A stretch of DNA of 64,000 bases from contig JAAKBF010000024.1 in the NCBI GenBank assembly GCA_012656075.1, positions 372,001 to 436,000 on the forward strand, in the 5' to 3' direction. This DNA comes from Phytophthora hibernalis (lineage: Eukaryota; Oomycota; Peronosporomycetes; Peronosporales; Peronosporaceae). Within the stretch, counting starts at the first letter, position 1. Each line of letters starts with the position of its first letter. A program made the translations under genes and the position numbers. Of the stretch, positions 35,087 through 46,557 are shown piece after piece. The notes under the pieces are model-generated. The model saw nothing but the letters and a program-made list of their open reading frames with translations, was not told the origin of the DNA and searched no databases.

Positions 35087-36690
35087 CTATCCCAAGTACA
35101 CGCCTATCGAGATCGTGATATTCATCACCGCTGTCACCATGAAAAGGGCTGCAAGAAACGATCCCAGGTTCTGGATATAATCAAACTCAATGCCAACCAT
35201 CATTTCCAAGACGATCGAGATGTAGTCGACGACGATTTCCACAACCACGTTGAACGCTAGCAGATACAGTTGATTCACGCGCCATGCCGCCTCGTCAACA
35301 GGAATTGTGTCATTTCTCGTTTGCCTCAACAGATAATAGCTTGGATGATTGCCGTAGAAGAAGACGATAGAAACTGAGCAGCCAATTGCAATATACTCAG
35401 CGTACATGTCTGCGTTGAGCTCGGCGGTGTGAAAGGATTGTACCTGACGCCGCCACATTTCAAAGTCAACGTGCATTGCAGACACAGACGGTCGATTGGG
35501 CGGAACAAGCATTGTGTCCATGCGATGCCTAAGCAGCTCTCTCACAGAACTTTGTCGAGAAGATCTGTTTTTCGCACGTGAAAGAATGGCTTCTTGTTGA
35601 GAAATACTCCACGTCACAAACTTTGCCTTGCTAACGCGTAGGGACATCTCAATAAAAGCCATACCAACCGTACCCAGCAGTGCGGTCTGTGTGGTTTTGT
35701 TCCCAAGCAAGATTATTCTAGTCTGTGTGTCGATCAACACCGTTGGTACACCTACTAAAACGCACATGAGTCGGGTGCTCCTCACGTGCTTTTTGAGCAC
35801 ATAGTGCTTAGCGACTTCTTGAACGCCAAGTTTGAATAAAGTGCTCCCAATAACGAAACAAGCAAGCACACCGGCTCCACGGTCTACCAAGCGCTGCCGA
35901 CTTAAAATATGGACGAAAGCTGTGGCCAAAAGAGGTGGTGTGGCTGAGGGAAGATTCCAGAGATATGCTTTCCAAAATTTGGGAGTGCGGTATCGAGGTG
36001 GAGTTGTTGTTCCTGTCTCCGGTTGAGGAGTGACTGCTGTGGATTTTTGTTTTGCTAGCGATTTTCTCGACATCCGTTGTTTTTTCATGAGTCGATCACG
36101 GCCCTGGCAAGTTTCTTCATAGTATATTTTCTTGACTCCGCGCGTAATACCAGTGAAATAACCCAGCAGCAACAAATTGTCCGCGTAACTTTCTATCTTG
36201 TACTTGAACGACCATGGTTTGATGCTAGCCAAGTAAGCAGCAAGGTAGCCAAACCCGAACATAGCGAACACTGCCCCAAAAAGTAAATAATTGTAGCTCG
36301 TAGCAGTCTTTTCAAACAAAACCACACTGTAGGGCTCTGATCGGGTGAGCTGAGAAACCGGACCGAGAGCAACAAAGGAATAAACGAAAGGAAGACAACA
36401 CTGCAAAACACAACAGCGCACCACACGGAGTTTGCAACAATTAAGTCGTGTCGTGACTGGTTGAGGTATGACTTTCCCGAAAAATGTTCCCGAACGCATA
36501 GAAGGCGTTGGGAATACACGCGCACGCAATGCTCCCCATAGCATTCCGCAAAACGACTGCTTGGATTTTCAGGGCACCGCGCCATGCTGAGGTCTTGAGT
36601 GAGCTGGAAGCGAAGTCGTTCCAGCTTTGAACAATTGAAGAATATCTTGACCCGAGCCATGACGTGGAAAGAAGGAGCGTGTTGAGCTTT
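35087..36690 (-). CDS. Multi-pass membrane protein, same family (frameshifted copy)
   Basis: The main frame (from about 36290 down to 35087) contains FKYKIESYADNLLLLGYFTGITRGVKKIYYEETCQGRDRL, FWKAYLWNLPSATPP, LKKHVRSTRLMCVLVGVPTVLIDTQTRIILLG, FHTAELNADMYAEYIAIGCS and EIVVDYISIVLEM. The upstream part (SRHDLIVANSVWCAVVFCSVV) is in another frame, and the earliest part (LKIQAVVLRNAMGSIACA) is in a third. Breaks fall near 36485 (TTTT) and near 36285. The order of motifs is complete, so the gene may be intact in the organism and broken by assembly errors. Start uncertain. The family function is unknown. Confidence 0.75.
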
Positions 36691-38131
36691 GCACAGTATT
36701 CGTCCCATCCGATAGTTGAATCGTACGCAAATTGTCATCAGGAATTATCCCCACCCGGTTCATCAGCAGTTCATGAATGAAGCCGGACACAATGACGACT
36801 TTGAGTAAATGTTTCTACTAACAATAGTCTTCATCAGCTGCATGTTGTCACTAATGTAGAAGAAACGACAGGATCAGATTTAAAATCCGTGTTGTCCATA
36901 TTTACAGTAGCAACGCTAGCTTTATTTCGCATTGATGTCCATTGCTGATGTAAAGAATGCCTCCAAGAAGCTCGTGTGCATACTCAATTCCCCTCACCAT
37001 ACCAAGCACGATAGACAAGTATTTTAAGTATTTCAAGTAGTCGAGTACACTTTCCGCAATGTCCTGAAAAAGTAGCAGGTACCCTTTAATTGAGCCGCCA
37101 TATCCCGATTTAGTTTCTGTTGTTCACCTCAAAAGGCGAGTGAGTCGGATGTTCGCCGCAGAAGAAGAGAATTGTATGTTTCAGGTGATAGGGAAAGAAA
37201 GCTGCAAACAAATCAAACAAACTGGAATTCGACTTGCTTTTGTTGCCTTGGGTTCTTCAACATGGAAACATGGTGCGAGAAGTGCCTCGGCAAAAAATTA
37301 AAAAGGACTATTGTACTGTACAGTCAAGAGGTTATTCCGACCAAGGACTGTCCTGCAAATTGCAGTGCAACCAGTGCTGTCAATAGCAGCGTTTTTATTT
37401 TTTTCTCCACATTTCGCATTTATCATTCATCACTTGAACGTTGCTATTGAACAAAATTTGGTATTTAATACGCTATTGACAGCACTGGTGCAACAGCACC
37501 CGCCAGCAACATGTTGATTATGAAGGGCCCTGTTGACGCGGCACTTGCGCGTGTGCAAATTGATGATGTAGTCCGAGGATAACCTCATCATGCCGTGCTG
37601 GTGTCAGAATAACAACGTCGCCGTCCGTCGTCTGGTACAGTTTCCAGCTTCATGTTCGAGAACTAGAACCCTACCAACTCGACCCTCACGCGGGCAAGTG
37701 CACGCTTGAAAACTCGAAATATCGCTCGACCCTGCTTCGTGGACGCATCCGAGCGTAACTTGTAAATTAAAAGAAAGTTTGAAGTCAATATCTACACCGC
37801 GGAGTGGGGTCTCTCTCCTTCGGTCCTGCTTGACGCTTTTTCATTACCAGAGTAATCCCAGACGGAAGAAACAATCCGGTTTTGTAGGATTGCGCTTCGG
37901 ATCGGAGCTCATACATGTAAATGAATCCAAGGCTGGCTGCATTATTAATACTACAGTATACTACCGGTGGACAAGTTTTCGCTATTTTTTAAAAATATAA
38001 ATATATTAAAAATCTGATGGCAACGTTATCACTTCTTTTGTAATTTACCTGATTTAAGAATCTGCATTACCGGTAAATCCGAAGGTCGCTACACCAAGTC
38101 CTGCATTGCGGTATTTTACTTCAAGACGGTC
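36691..38131. other. Intergenic region without a supported gene
   Basis: Frames up to 92 codons with no recognisable domain. An inverted phrase (TTGACAGCACTGG, with its complement CCAGTGCTGTCAA) occurs at about 37370-37384 and 37476-37490, forming a ~13-bp-arm hairpin. TACATGTA lies at 37913. Confidence 0.4.
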
Positions 38132-39208
38132 ATGGCTTGTGGATTCACGCCGGATCTGGCCCGAATGTTGGAGCAAATGGCTGTGGAGAAGGAGCGTCAT
38201 GCGACCGAGGCCCAGCAGAATTTGGTGGAGACGGAGCAGAATGTGGCTCGGGTCAAATCCAAAGTGGCAAAAGTGGCGACCCAAAATGGTGAAAAAGGGT
38301 ACGACTGGACCAATACCTACGAGAAATGGGACGCGTGGGAGGATCCGGAGGAGCTTGCAAGACAGGAACAGGAGGCGAGAGAGCGCAGTGAACGCGCGGC
38401 TCAGGCTCAGATGGGCTGCAACCACGACCACTCGGCCGTAAGATATTGTCGGTTAGATGTGGTGGTATTTTATTCTTATATGTGGATTTTGTGGTATAAG
38501 GAGCAAAAGCTCATGGACATGACGACGCAGCAGAAACTGGCAGCTTGTGACGAGTTTCGAGTTCTGGGCAACCTCTTTTTCAAGCATGGACAGTATCAGA
38601 GAGCTGCGTTCCACTACCACAAAGCACTTGTGTACTTTGAATATGTTTTCACAGATACAGATGAGGAGGAAGTTGAGGCGGATGCGTTGAAGTTGAAGCT
38701 GCTGCTGAATTTTGCAGCTTGTCGACTCAAGACGATGCATCTGGACGACGCAGTGCATCATGCCAATCAAGCACTCGAAATTGATCCGGACAATGTCAAG
38801 GCGCTGTATCGTCGAGCTCAGGCGTTCAGATTGAAGGATGAATTCGACCTCGCGCTGAAAGATATTGCTCGTGCCATGGAGCTAGCGAAGACAACGGAAG
38901 AAAACCAAGCGACCGACCCGCTGCTGGTGCAGGAGAAGAAGTTGTTGCAAGCAAAAATGCTCGCATATAAGCTGCGCACGAAGCAGGTTTCGACTGCGAT
39001 GTTCGGCAATGGTGACAAGGTTAAACCACCGGAACGCACGTATGTCCCTGGCTTTCGTGCTCCGGATGGAATGTCGCTCAACTTGTTGAAGAGCTCAAAC
39101 CCGGCTTTGACGACGACAAGTGATGACTTTCCGTGTTTGGACAACTGGCAACCCTCGACTCGAGGACTGAAGGAACTGCAGACACTCATGACACAGCTAG
39201 ACGGATAG
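38132..39208 (+). CDS. TPR co-chaperone-like protein
   Basis: The N-terminal ~100 residues are charged and helical. After a Cys-His stretch (CNHDHS), three tetratricopeptide repeats follow: DEFRVLGNLFFKHGQYQRAAFHYHKAL, LLNFAACRLKTMHLDDAVHHANQAL and VKALYRRAQAFRLKDEFDLALKDI. The R/K-N, N, K-xxx-R pattern resembles the carboxylate clamp that binds Hsp70/Hsp90 tails, as in FKBP-type or UNC45-like co-chaperones. A 63-nt GT-AG intron (38438-38500, GTAAGA...TATAAG) is predicted. It is a multiple of three and stop-free, so the raw frame reads through it. Splicing joins NHDHSA to EQKLMD and gives 337 aa. The C-terminus is not a known domain. Confidence 0.75.
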   Translation: MACGFTPDLARMLEQMAVEKERHATEAQQNLVETEQNVARVKSKVAKVATQNGEKGYDWTNTYEKWDAWEDPEELARQEQEARERSERAAQAQMGCNHDHSAVRYCRLDVVVFYSYMWILWYKEQKLMDMTTQQKLAACDEFRVLGNLFFKHGQYQRAAFHYHKALVYFEYVFTDTDEEEVEADALKLKLLLNFAACRLKTMHLDDAVHHANQALEIDPDNVKALYRRAQAFRLKDEFDLALKDIARAMELAKTTEENQATDPLLVQEKKLLQAKMLAYKLRTKQVSTAMFGNGDKVKPPERTYVPGFRAPDGMSLNLLKSSNPALTTTSDDFPCLDNWQPSTRGLKELQTLMTQLDG

Positions 39209-39321
39209 CAAACGAGTTGTGCGCGGAGAAGAACACGTAAATGAGAATTATATTCTATAGGTTGTACTATCGCAAGCGTGAGTTGACCACATCTCGGCGT
39301 TTTCAAGTCGGGAGTGATGAT

Positions 39322-40513
39322 CTAGTCCTCGAACTTGAACGAGTTGGACCCCATGCTGATGGCGCCGCACATGTACGTCGCGCGCTTGAGTTTGTTCTTG
39401 CCCTTGGTAAAGTCCTTGCCGCGCGTCTTCAGCAGCTTGTTGTTGGCCTTGACGCCGACGCCGTCCACGCCGAAGGTTCCCTCGTAGCTGTTGTCACGCA
39501 GCGTGTCGTCCACAATCTTCTGCGACCAGAACTCGCCGTCCACGCGCTGGAAGGGGTGCCTGCCGCCTTCTTCTCGGTGGCCACCTTCTCGATTTTCTTC
39601 GGCTGCCATTCCAGAGCGGCCTTCGCAGCCTGCTCCCGACGTGTAGCCTCCTTCTTCATGGCCTCCTCGTCGTCAGAAGAGTCCGAGTCGGAAGAATCCG
39701 ACGAGTCAGAAGAATCCGACGAGCTGTCCGAGCTAGAAGACTCCTCCGTCTTCCCCTTCTTGCTGGCCTTAGCAGCAGCAGGGGCCTCTGCCTTCCGCTT
39801 GTTGGTCTTCACAGGCTTCTCCTCCGAAGAGTCCGAGTCCGAAGAGTCTGAAGAATCCGACGAGTCATCTGAGCTGGACGAGTCACTCTTCTTAACCACA
39901 GCAACCTTCTCCTTCGGCTTCTCAGCACTCTTCTTCTCTACAACAACCTTCTTCTCCTTCGTCTTCTCATCCGAGTCCGAAGAGTCCGAAGAGTCGGACG
40001 AGCTGTCCGAGCTGGACGAGTCCTTCTTCTCAACCACAACGACCTTCTTCTCCTTAGTCTTCTCCTTAATCTTCTTAATCACAGCAACCATCTGCTTCTT
40101 CTCTTCGTCCGAAGGGTCAGAAGAGTCAGAAGAGTCCGACGAACCTGAGCTCGAGTCACTCTTCTTAACAACAGTCTTCTCCTTCTTCACAGTCTTCTCC
40201 TCCGACTCATCGTCCGAGTCTTCAGAAGACGAAGAGACCTTTACCTTCACCTCCGTAATCTCCTTCTTAACCACTTCAGACTTCTTCTTCTTCTTGCTGG
40301 CGTCCACCACTGACGAAGCCGGCACCTTCCCTTCTTCAGCGCCTTAACATTGTGCGTCACGTAGAAACTGTAGACCTCCAGCAGGTCATGCTCGTTCTTA
40401 AACGCCTTGGGCTGCAGATTGGCCTCTTTAGCCAGAGCAGCCGCCGCCTTCTTAAGACCAGCGCCGGCCAGAAGCGCGTGCACAAGCGGGAAAACGTCAC
40501 TTGCTACAACCAT
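39322..40513 (-). CDS. Nopp140/SRP40-like nucleolar phosphoprotein
   Basis: Three minus-strand frames make one protein. The N-terminus (40513 to about 40340) is a LisH-like helical hairpin, VFPLVHALLAGAGLKKAAAALAKE. The middle (40325-39620) alternates acidic serine blocks (SSSDSSSDSSDSSDSD) with lysine-rich spacers, the hallmark of Nopp140/NOLC1. The end (to 39322) is an SRP40-type C-terminal domain, PFQRVDGEFW ... NSYEGTFG ... TRGKDFTKGKNKLKR. Such proteins are CK2 substrates that chaperone box C/D and H/ACA snoRNPs. Single-base shifts lie near 40340 (GGGAAGG) and near 39560. All three regions belong together, so indel errors are likely. The gene is convergent with the TPR gene. Confidence 0.8.
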
Positions 40514-40802
40514 TGAAATATGCTCTGAGGAATAAGGACCATCCGATTAACTCGTCTCTTCCGGGGATATTGATTGGTCAACGACGAAAACCGCTGGAAA
40601 TTGATATTTTACTTGCGATATTTTATTTATTTACCTGTTATCTTTTATATATGCAGTGTAAGTTGAAGTAAGGGTTTTGAGAACTTATAAGTGGAGTTAT
40701 TCATAGAAGAGGATAAGTTTTTGTTGCTGGGCATTGAAATGACTGTCAAGCGCGTGAAAGCAGCGAGGATGCAGGGAAATCAGCAAAACAACGTTAGTTA
40801 CC
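40514..40802. other. Intergenic region
   Basis: Divergent spacer between the Nopp140-like gene and the next membrane-family gene. AT-rich, with no gene. Confidence 0.5.
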
Positions 40803-42423
40803 GTGTGTCTGAAGGTCGATCGCGTTTTTAGTGATGGGTCGTGGTTTGGTTCGTTTATTACCCCTCGCCGTCGTTCTTCAGCCGCTGTTCGAAGCTGGAG
40901 CAAGCGTTTTGGTCGATTTCCCGCTGGTTCTGTGTGGATGACTGCCTTGAAGATGCAAGGCCTGGTTGTGCGAAATGCTGCTGAAAGTATCGCGTGCGCG
41001 TGGATCCCTAACGCGTGTTATTGTCTTGGGAACATTTTCTCTGGAAAATGGTACACGGAGCAGTCAAGAAGCGAGTTGATCATTGCAAACTCGGTGTGGG
41101 CTTCTGTCACGTATTGTGGAGTCGTGTTCATCTCGTTTCTCCCGATTATACTTTCATTTCGATTTATCAAGACCCCTGATCGTCGACCGACAATGTTCTT
41201 TTGTATTTTACGACTTGGCAGAGCGACATACGTGTTTTTGTCGTAGCAACGATGACCATCTTTGCATTTAGCTGGCTCGATGTCTACTTGATTGGTGTTG
41301 AGCCTGGTGTTCTCAAGTACAAACTCGACTGCTATGCAGTAAATTTATTGTTGGCAGGATATTTCACGGGAATTACGCGTGCAGTGAAGAAAATTTACTA
41401 TGAAGAAACGGTGCAAGGGCGAAACAAGCAGAACCAGCAACAAAACCCAAGACGGTCGAAGATAATGCCTACAGCAGGAACTAAGGTACGACACCGCAGA
41501 GCTCCAATTCGCTATCAAACTCCAAAATTCTGGCTGGCATACATTAGAAATATCCCTCTAGCTTCGGTTCCTCTCTTGGCGAGTGTGTTTGTCCACATTT
41601 TGAGTCAGCAACGCCTAGTAGATCGCGGAAATACCGTCCTCACTGCCTTCGTTATCGTAGGCATTGTCCTGAAACTTAGCGTCCAAGAACTTGCCAAGTA
41701 CTACGTTTTCAAAAGCGAGTGCGCAGTGCTCGTGTCATGTGTGTGCTTGTTGGCGTCCCCACTGTCTTGATCGACACACAGATGAGGATTGTCGTCCTAG
41801 GAACAAATAGTGCAAACACTGCAGCCATGGGTGCGATTGGTATTGCGATGGTTGAAATTGGTTTGCGAGCAGGAAAAGCTGCACTGGTAATGTGGGAAAT
41901 TCGGCATCGTAGAGCTCTACTTGCGCGAAGGACTACCGCTGTCTTTCGGAAACAGGGAACTTTTGGACAACGATTTAGTAAAAGTGTCGTCCCTGCAGTC
42001 CCATCGACGCCTCACACACCTTCATTGTCAGGCTCAAATGACTTTGAGGTATGGCGTCGCCAGCTTCAAGCCTTTCATACCGCTGAGGTTAATGCGGATA
42101 TGTACGCGGAGTACATTTCCATCGGATGCTCGGCGTCAATCCTTTTCTTCTACGGCAACCATCCACACTTCTCTCTATTACGGCAAACTGGAAGCTTCGA
42201 GGCGACGGGAATCGATATGATGTCGTGGCGAATTAGTCAGCTGGGTATGCTTGTGTTGCAGATGGGCGTGGAAATTGTGGTAGACTACATTTCCATTGTT
42301 CTTGAAATACTGATTGGTATTGAGTTCGACCATGTCAAGAACTTGGGTTCATTTCTCGCGGCCATGTTTATTATTACTGCGGTGATGAATATCAACATCT
42401 CGGTCTGCATTTACTTAAGCTGA
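40803..42423 (+). CDS. Multi-pass membrane protein, same family (frameshifted copy)
   Basis: Frames at 40803-41246, 41201-41770 and 41719-42423 join into one protein of about 530 aa. Landmarks in order: LKMQGLVVRNAAESIACAW, SELIIANSVWASVTYCG, YKLDCYAVNLLLAGYFTGITRAVKKIYYEETVQGRNKQ, ILSQQRLVDRG, VMCVLVGVPTVLIDTQMRIVVLG, FHTAEVNADMYAEYISIGCS and EIVVDYISIVLEI. Shifts fall near 41240 (TTTTT) and near 41715 (AAAA). It is closest to the copy at 35-36.7 kb, judging by shared YYEET-QGR wording. The start is uncertain, as an ATG at 40938 is also possible. Confidence 0.75.
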
Positions 42424-42973
42424 GAGCAGTGCCCAGATTCTCTGCTGGAAGTGTGGAGTAGATTCCATCAATGCTACCGGACTACCCCGGAAAATCTCGT
42501 ACGTTTACTGCAGTAGGGGTACAGTATAATCTTCACTTAGGTGACAAGATTCCAAGTTCTGGCCATAAGAAGAATACAAGTTCAGATCTTTCATACCGAC
42601 ACTTAATGCAGACATTTTAGCGCAATCACGAAACGTCTGACTCGTGTCTGGATTGAATCCGGTGGATTTAGACATGCTTGCGAATGTATGCTAAACAACT
42701 CCTCCCAAGTGCGGATAGTCTGGTACTGAGGGCATACAAATAAGTGCGCAAACCTGTCTAAAACTTACTACTGTATACACTAACAAGCGGTTTGCAAACT
42801 CTGCCAGGATCGATGAAGTTAATGTTCAGGCCGACACTACCAGTGGATGTTTCAATGGAAACCCAGGTAAGAAAATGCCCCCGAAAAACAAAGAAAATCT
42901 TCACTCATGGCAAAATTCAGCTGAGAAGTCAATTGCAGTCGCTAGACTCGAGTTAGGTCGTCTACCTAACGTT
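42424..42973. other. Intergenic region
   Basis: No gene recognised. It contains the 3' ends of the converging membrane-family gene and the effector gene. Confidence 0.5.
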
Positions 42974-43456
42974 TTAGAGCGCAGACAGATACTTCGAGTA
43001 TGCGCTAACCATGAGCGCCTGCTGGTCCTCCGACAGACCGGCCCTTTGAACCATCGTGTAAAAGTCGTCTAGAGACATTCCCGCCTTGTAGGAAGGGAAC
43101 GTTTTTGCTAGCTGACTCTCGGCATTGATAAAGAGAGCTTTCCGTACGCCAGCATCTCGAACTTTAGAGATGATCGTAGCCATCTCATCGGTCGATTGCG
43201 CCAGAGCAAGCTTCGCCATCACCGCATAAGCCTTTGCCGAGTCCATGTACCCTCTTTCTTCCTCTTCTTCGCCATCGTCGTCTTCAACAACCTCGTACTT
43301 TCTCAGGAATCGGCGGTCATTTCCGATGTTCTCAGCCGGATCCACTGCATTTGCAGTACTCAACTTGGAAAGTGTGGTCCCACTAGCGGCCGACGTCGCA
43401 TCGAGCGTCGCGGTGAGAGCAGCTACCGCCATGAGCAGAACGTAACTGAGACGCAT
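42974..43456 (-). CDS. RXLR-EER secreted effector candidate (160 aa)
   Basis: The protein has a signal peptide at residues 1-24 (MRLSYVLLMAVAAL..., ending TSA). A canonical RFLR lies at 49-52, followed by an acidic stretch and EEEEER at 63-68. The effector domain (70-160) is helical, ending FPSYKAGMSLDDFYTM and then SAYSKYLSAL, which may be a diverged WY-type helix bundle without the tryptophan. RXLR proteins are secreted by Phytophthora and enter plant cells, usually to suppress immunity. The particular target is not readable here. The ATG at 43456 directly precedes the signal peptide. An initiator-type core promoter lies 25-44 bp upstream. Confidence 0.9.
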   Translation of the reverse strand: MRLSYVLLMAVAALTATLDATSAASGTTLSKLSTANAVDPAENIGNDRRFLRKYEVVEDDDGEEEEERGYMDSAKAYAVMAKLALAQSTDEMATIISKVRDAGVRKALFINAESQLAKTFPSYKAGMSLDDFYTMVQRAGLSEDQQALMVSAYSKYLSAL

Positions 43457-43480
43457 GGTTATCTTGAGTTGATGCCGAGG

Positions 43481-43500
43481 ATGCAAATTGCAAAGTGAGG
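43481..43500 (-). promoter_or_regulatory. Oomycete initiator/flanking promoter of the RXLR gene
   Basis: Read on the minus strand, CCTCACTTTGCAATTTGCAT fits the oomycete Inr-FPR consensus GCTCATTYYNCAWTTTNYY closely. It lies 25-44 bp upstream of the ATG at 43456. Confidence 0.75.
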
Positions 43501-43861
43501 GTAAAAAGCAATCGCGCAATTCCGGATAGCGGCTACCCGACAATCATGTTTTTTACAAGGTACGGCATGCACACTTCTTTTTGTGGTTGTCGTAGCTTCA
43601 GCTTTCTCGTAGCTACGAGCTCGACACGGCAAGATTAATTGATGGTGGAAAATGATGATGCGTAGTGTACCATGTCATAATCGATTGTTGAACCTGTTGG
43701 TCCACGAAACTATTCAAACAACCCTTGTATCGGTACTTCGAAGAGCATTGTATATACATGCATGCGATGACGACACGGTGGGGTCAGCCAGCTTTCCCAG
43801 AGATCTGGTCCAGGAGTTCGACGCAGCGTGAATTGAGAAGCGCTGTTCACTCAATCTGCAC

Positions 43862-43880
43862 GCTCATTCCTCGATTTACT
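43862..43880 (+). promoter_or_regulatory. Oomycete initiator/flanking promoter of the decayed effector
   Basis: GCTCATTCCTCGATTTACT is a strong match to the Inr-FPR consensus. It sits about 53 bp upstream of the ATG at 43933. Confidence 0.75.
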
Positions 43881-43932
43881 TCGTACGACCAATCCAACCC
43901 GACCACCCCAAGCATACAGCTCAAAAATAACA

Positions 43933-44215
43933 ATGCGTGTGTGCAACGTCGTGCTGGCAGCCACAACATCATCCTCTTCAGTATTGGTGACGTCTTTGTG
44001 GTCGCGCAAACCAAGATTGAAGATGAAGTCAACGAAGAACGAGGCCCCAGCGCTATCACGAAGTCGGATGATATTGTTGCGATGCTAAAAGCCATTGAAG
44101 GAAGCCCAATCTTGATGCGTTCGCCTTACTGCAACACATGAAGGTTCCACAGAAACAGCGCGATGCGATCCTGGCATTTCACGCTAACAAGCTGGCGCAA
44201 GCAGCAGAAAAATAA
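43933..44215 (+). pseudogene. Decayed RXLR-type secreted protein gene
   Basis: From the ATG at 43933 a hydrophobic, Ser-rich leader is followed, in a second frame, by an acidic EER-containing stretch (NEERGPS) and a helical segment (DDIVAMLKAIEG), then in a third frame by a C-terminal basic helix region ending at 44215. At least two frame changes separate these. An RXLR motif is not clearly visible. The leader, the EERGPS (also found after RRLK in the gene at 17363) and the core promoter suggest a former effector-type gene, now broken or mis-assembled. It faces away from the RXLR gene at 43456. Confidence 0.5.
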
Positions 44216-44816
44216 ATGACAGGAAGTGGCTTCGACGCTGCTGTAGTCACAACCTAAATCGTTACCCTCATAAGCGATGAAGATAGTGAAAACAACCTTT
44301 CTGACACTGTTCCTGCTTCGTGTCCTTCACGTCGTGGCCCTCCTCAAACAGTATTGAGGAAGGCCTCGAAGTCTTTTCGGATGCCCACATGACGAACTTT
44401 GATTTTTGTTGTTGGTTTCTTCTCCACGACGTTGTGGATCTGCAATGGCAAGAGCCACTCGGCTCCAATGGGATCTTGGCGTCCTTCAGTTGCTGTGACT
44501 TTTTGTGACTAGCATCATGTGCTGTTGTTATCACCTGCAGATTGACCGATTTGTCCACTGGGGTGCCTGTCCTGTACGAAATTGTTGCTGTTGTCGGCGC
44601 CTTTTAACTTCAACTCCTTTGCAACCTTCTACGGCCATTTCGCGAACAGGTCAAGCATGGCACGACTTTTTCAACGTCGCCTATTGCAGTTGAAATTGTA
44701 GATGAGCTGTTTGCAGGAAAGAATACATGTACGTCGAAGAGGAAGCAATAGCACTGGCCAAAAATGCGAACTGCTGTATTTACAGCTCATTACTTCAAGT
44801 ACAATACGAATCGGAT
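44216..44816. other. Intergenic region
   Basis: A 96-codon minus-strand frame (44268-44558) has no known domain. TACATGTA lies near 44724. No supported gene. Confidence 0.4.
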
Positions 44817-45982
44817 CTAGGGCTGGTCTGCTTGGGTGTCCAAGTACGGGATTTCTCCCTGCGTGGTCACTCGAACCGCGTGTCGGTTGCCCGGCAGATA
44901 GTCGAAAGTTGCGTAGTGGGCAGTGACGCGGTTGTCCCACACAGCCACCGCGTTCTTGGTCCAGCGGAAGCGTACTTGGAATCCATGACCCTCGGTGATA
45001 TGTTTGTACAGCACCTTGAGAATCGCATCCGATTCACGAGAAGAAAGCTGTGGGATTCGAGTGGTGAACGCAGGATTCACATAGAGCGCTTTACGTCCGG
45101 TAGCGGGGTGGGTGCGTATCACCGGGTGCTCGAACTCCACCGGTGGTCGACGAATCGTGTGTCCACGGCTGTTTGCTCGCTCTGCTTGGCCCTACAAAAG
45201 TCAATGCAATTTGTACACAGCATAACAAACTACCACAGCTAAACTCTTACCTTGCTACTGTGAATCGCAGTGAGCCCTTCAATGAATTTCTTGAAAGGTG
45301 GCGTAAGATGCTCGTAGGCCTCGTAGCCCGACGCCCACAGAGTATCACCGCCAAGTGGTGGGTTGGTCAGCACCTTGAAACTCGTGTACGAAGGCGGTTG
45401 ACGTTCATTGGACACGTCACTGTGCCACACATTGTCCGGGTCGTATTGCTGTCGCTTGAGGATGTTGTCACTACCTTCCACAGTGTTTTGTACAACCAGA
45501 ACTTCCGGGTGCCCTTCGGGGTGACCCAAGTTCTGGTGCACGTGAAGAGGACCATAGTAACGACCTAAGTCCAACTGCTGCTCGACGTTAATCTCCTGGT
45601 CACGGAAGAACACGACTCCGCGATGAGCCACTAACAGTGCAAGTTCGTCACGCTGAACATCCGAAAGTTCGTGTAGTTGAATGCCACCCAACTCCGTGCC
45701 GATTTTCGGTGCTAAGTGAGTCACGGTGGCGTCCTTGAGCAGGTTCTTGAACGTCGGATCGGCCTTCACTGCACGGTCTTCATACGGCAGCACTGGGATC
45801 GGGTCGTACTTGGTTTCAGGGTAGACACTGAATAACTCCGGATGCTCGAACGGGAAGTGCTCCACTTGGTCATTGAGTGCGTTCTTCACGGGTACCGGTT
45901 TGGTCTCAGTTGTCTTGGACTTCTGCACGATGGTAGTGTTGGTTGAGGTTATTGTCTGGGTGTCTTGCTGTTGAGGAGCCAT
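44817..45982 (-). CDS. TauD/TfdA-type 2-oxoglutarate dioxygenase (copy 1)
   Basis: Exons 45982-45251 and 45191-44817, with a 59-nt intron (donor GTAAGA, acceptor TTGTAG) in phase 0. The protein is 368 aa. The iron-binding triad is visible: WHSD with His187 and Asp189, and the distal His336 in WDNRVTAHYA. Arg351 is positioned to hold 2-oxoglutarate. The domain begins near FKNLLKDATVTHL (78-90). Such enzymes oxidise sulfonates (taurine-like) or other small acids using 2-oxoglutarate and O2; the substrate here is not readable. Fungal sulfonate dioxygenases have the same layout. A paralogue lies immediately upstream on the same strand. Confidence 0.9.
45192..45250 (-). other. Intron of dioxygenase copy 1
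   Basis: A 59-nt GT-AG intron that keeps the phase between SSK and GQAE. Confidence 0.85.
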
Positions 45983-46557
45983 TGTTGTTGTCTGGTGAAT
46001 TGGAAAATGAGAGAAGAGTGTGCAGCGAGATTCCTTTGCTTATGCATCACTTCCTCGCGGAAAAAATGTATTATCTAGGGTTGTAGACGATGGCGATGAC
46101 ATTGCTGCTTGGAGCTTTTCATTGGTGTGTGTTGAAACCAAAGTGGGTTAGGAATTGCTCGACGCCACGTCATTCGAGTGCATTGTCGAGACGTTGCCAT
46201 GAGCCAATCAAGTCGTGGTTTGCCTGCACGTCCCTTCTGCTCCACTTCAACATGATGTGCTCGACACCACATGCTTCTCAGCGAATTTCATCCAATGCTT
46301 GAGTGATTCCTACTGCGACGGTATATTCGCTCTGTCATCAGAATACTACATGTATTGTACTGGCGAGATGAAATGCACCACCAACTTTTGGCGGCCCATA
46401 ACTCTGTACCCAATTATCAGATTGCACCAAGCTTTTAAAAATACTACGCACCGATCAAGACGAATGTAGTTTCAAGTTGTTTTATTAACATTCAGTTGAG
46501 ATCGTCGCCTCGGTTAGACCCCCACTACACATGCATAACCATCACCTACTCAACCTT
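45983..46557. other. Intergenic region between the dioxygenases
   Basis: No gene. It holds the promoter of copy 1. TACATGTA lies at 46347. Confidence 0.5.

Noticed and set aside
39241..40347. 368-aa plus-strand frame rich in Ser/Glu/Phe
   Set aside because: Complement of the acidic-serine repeats of the Nopp140-like gene on the other strand.
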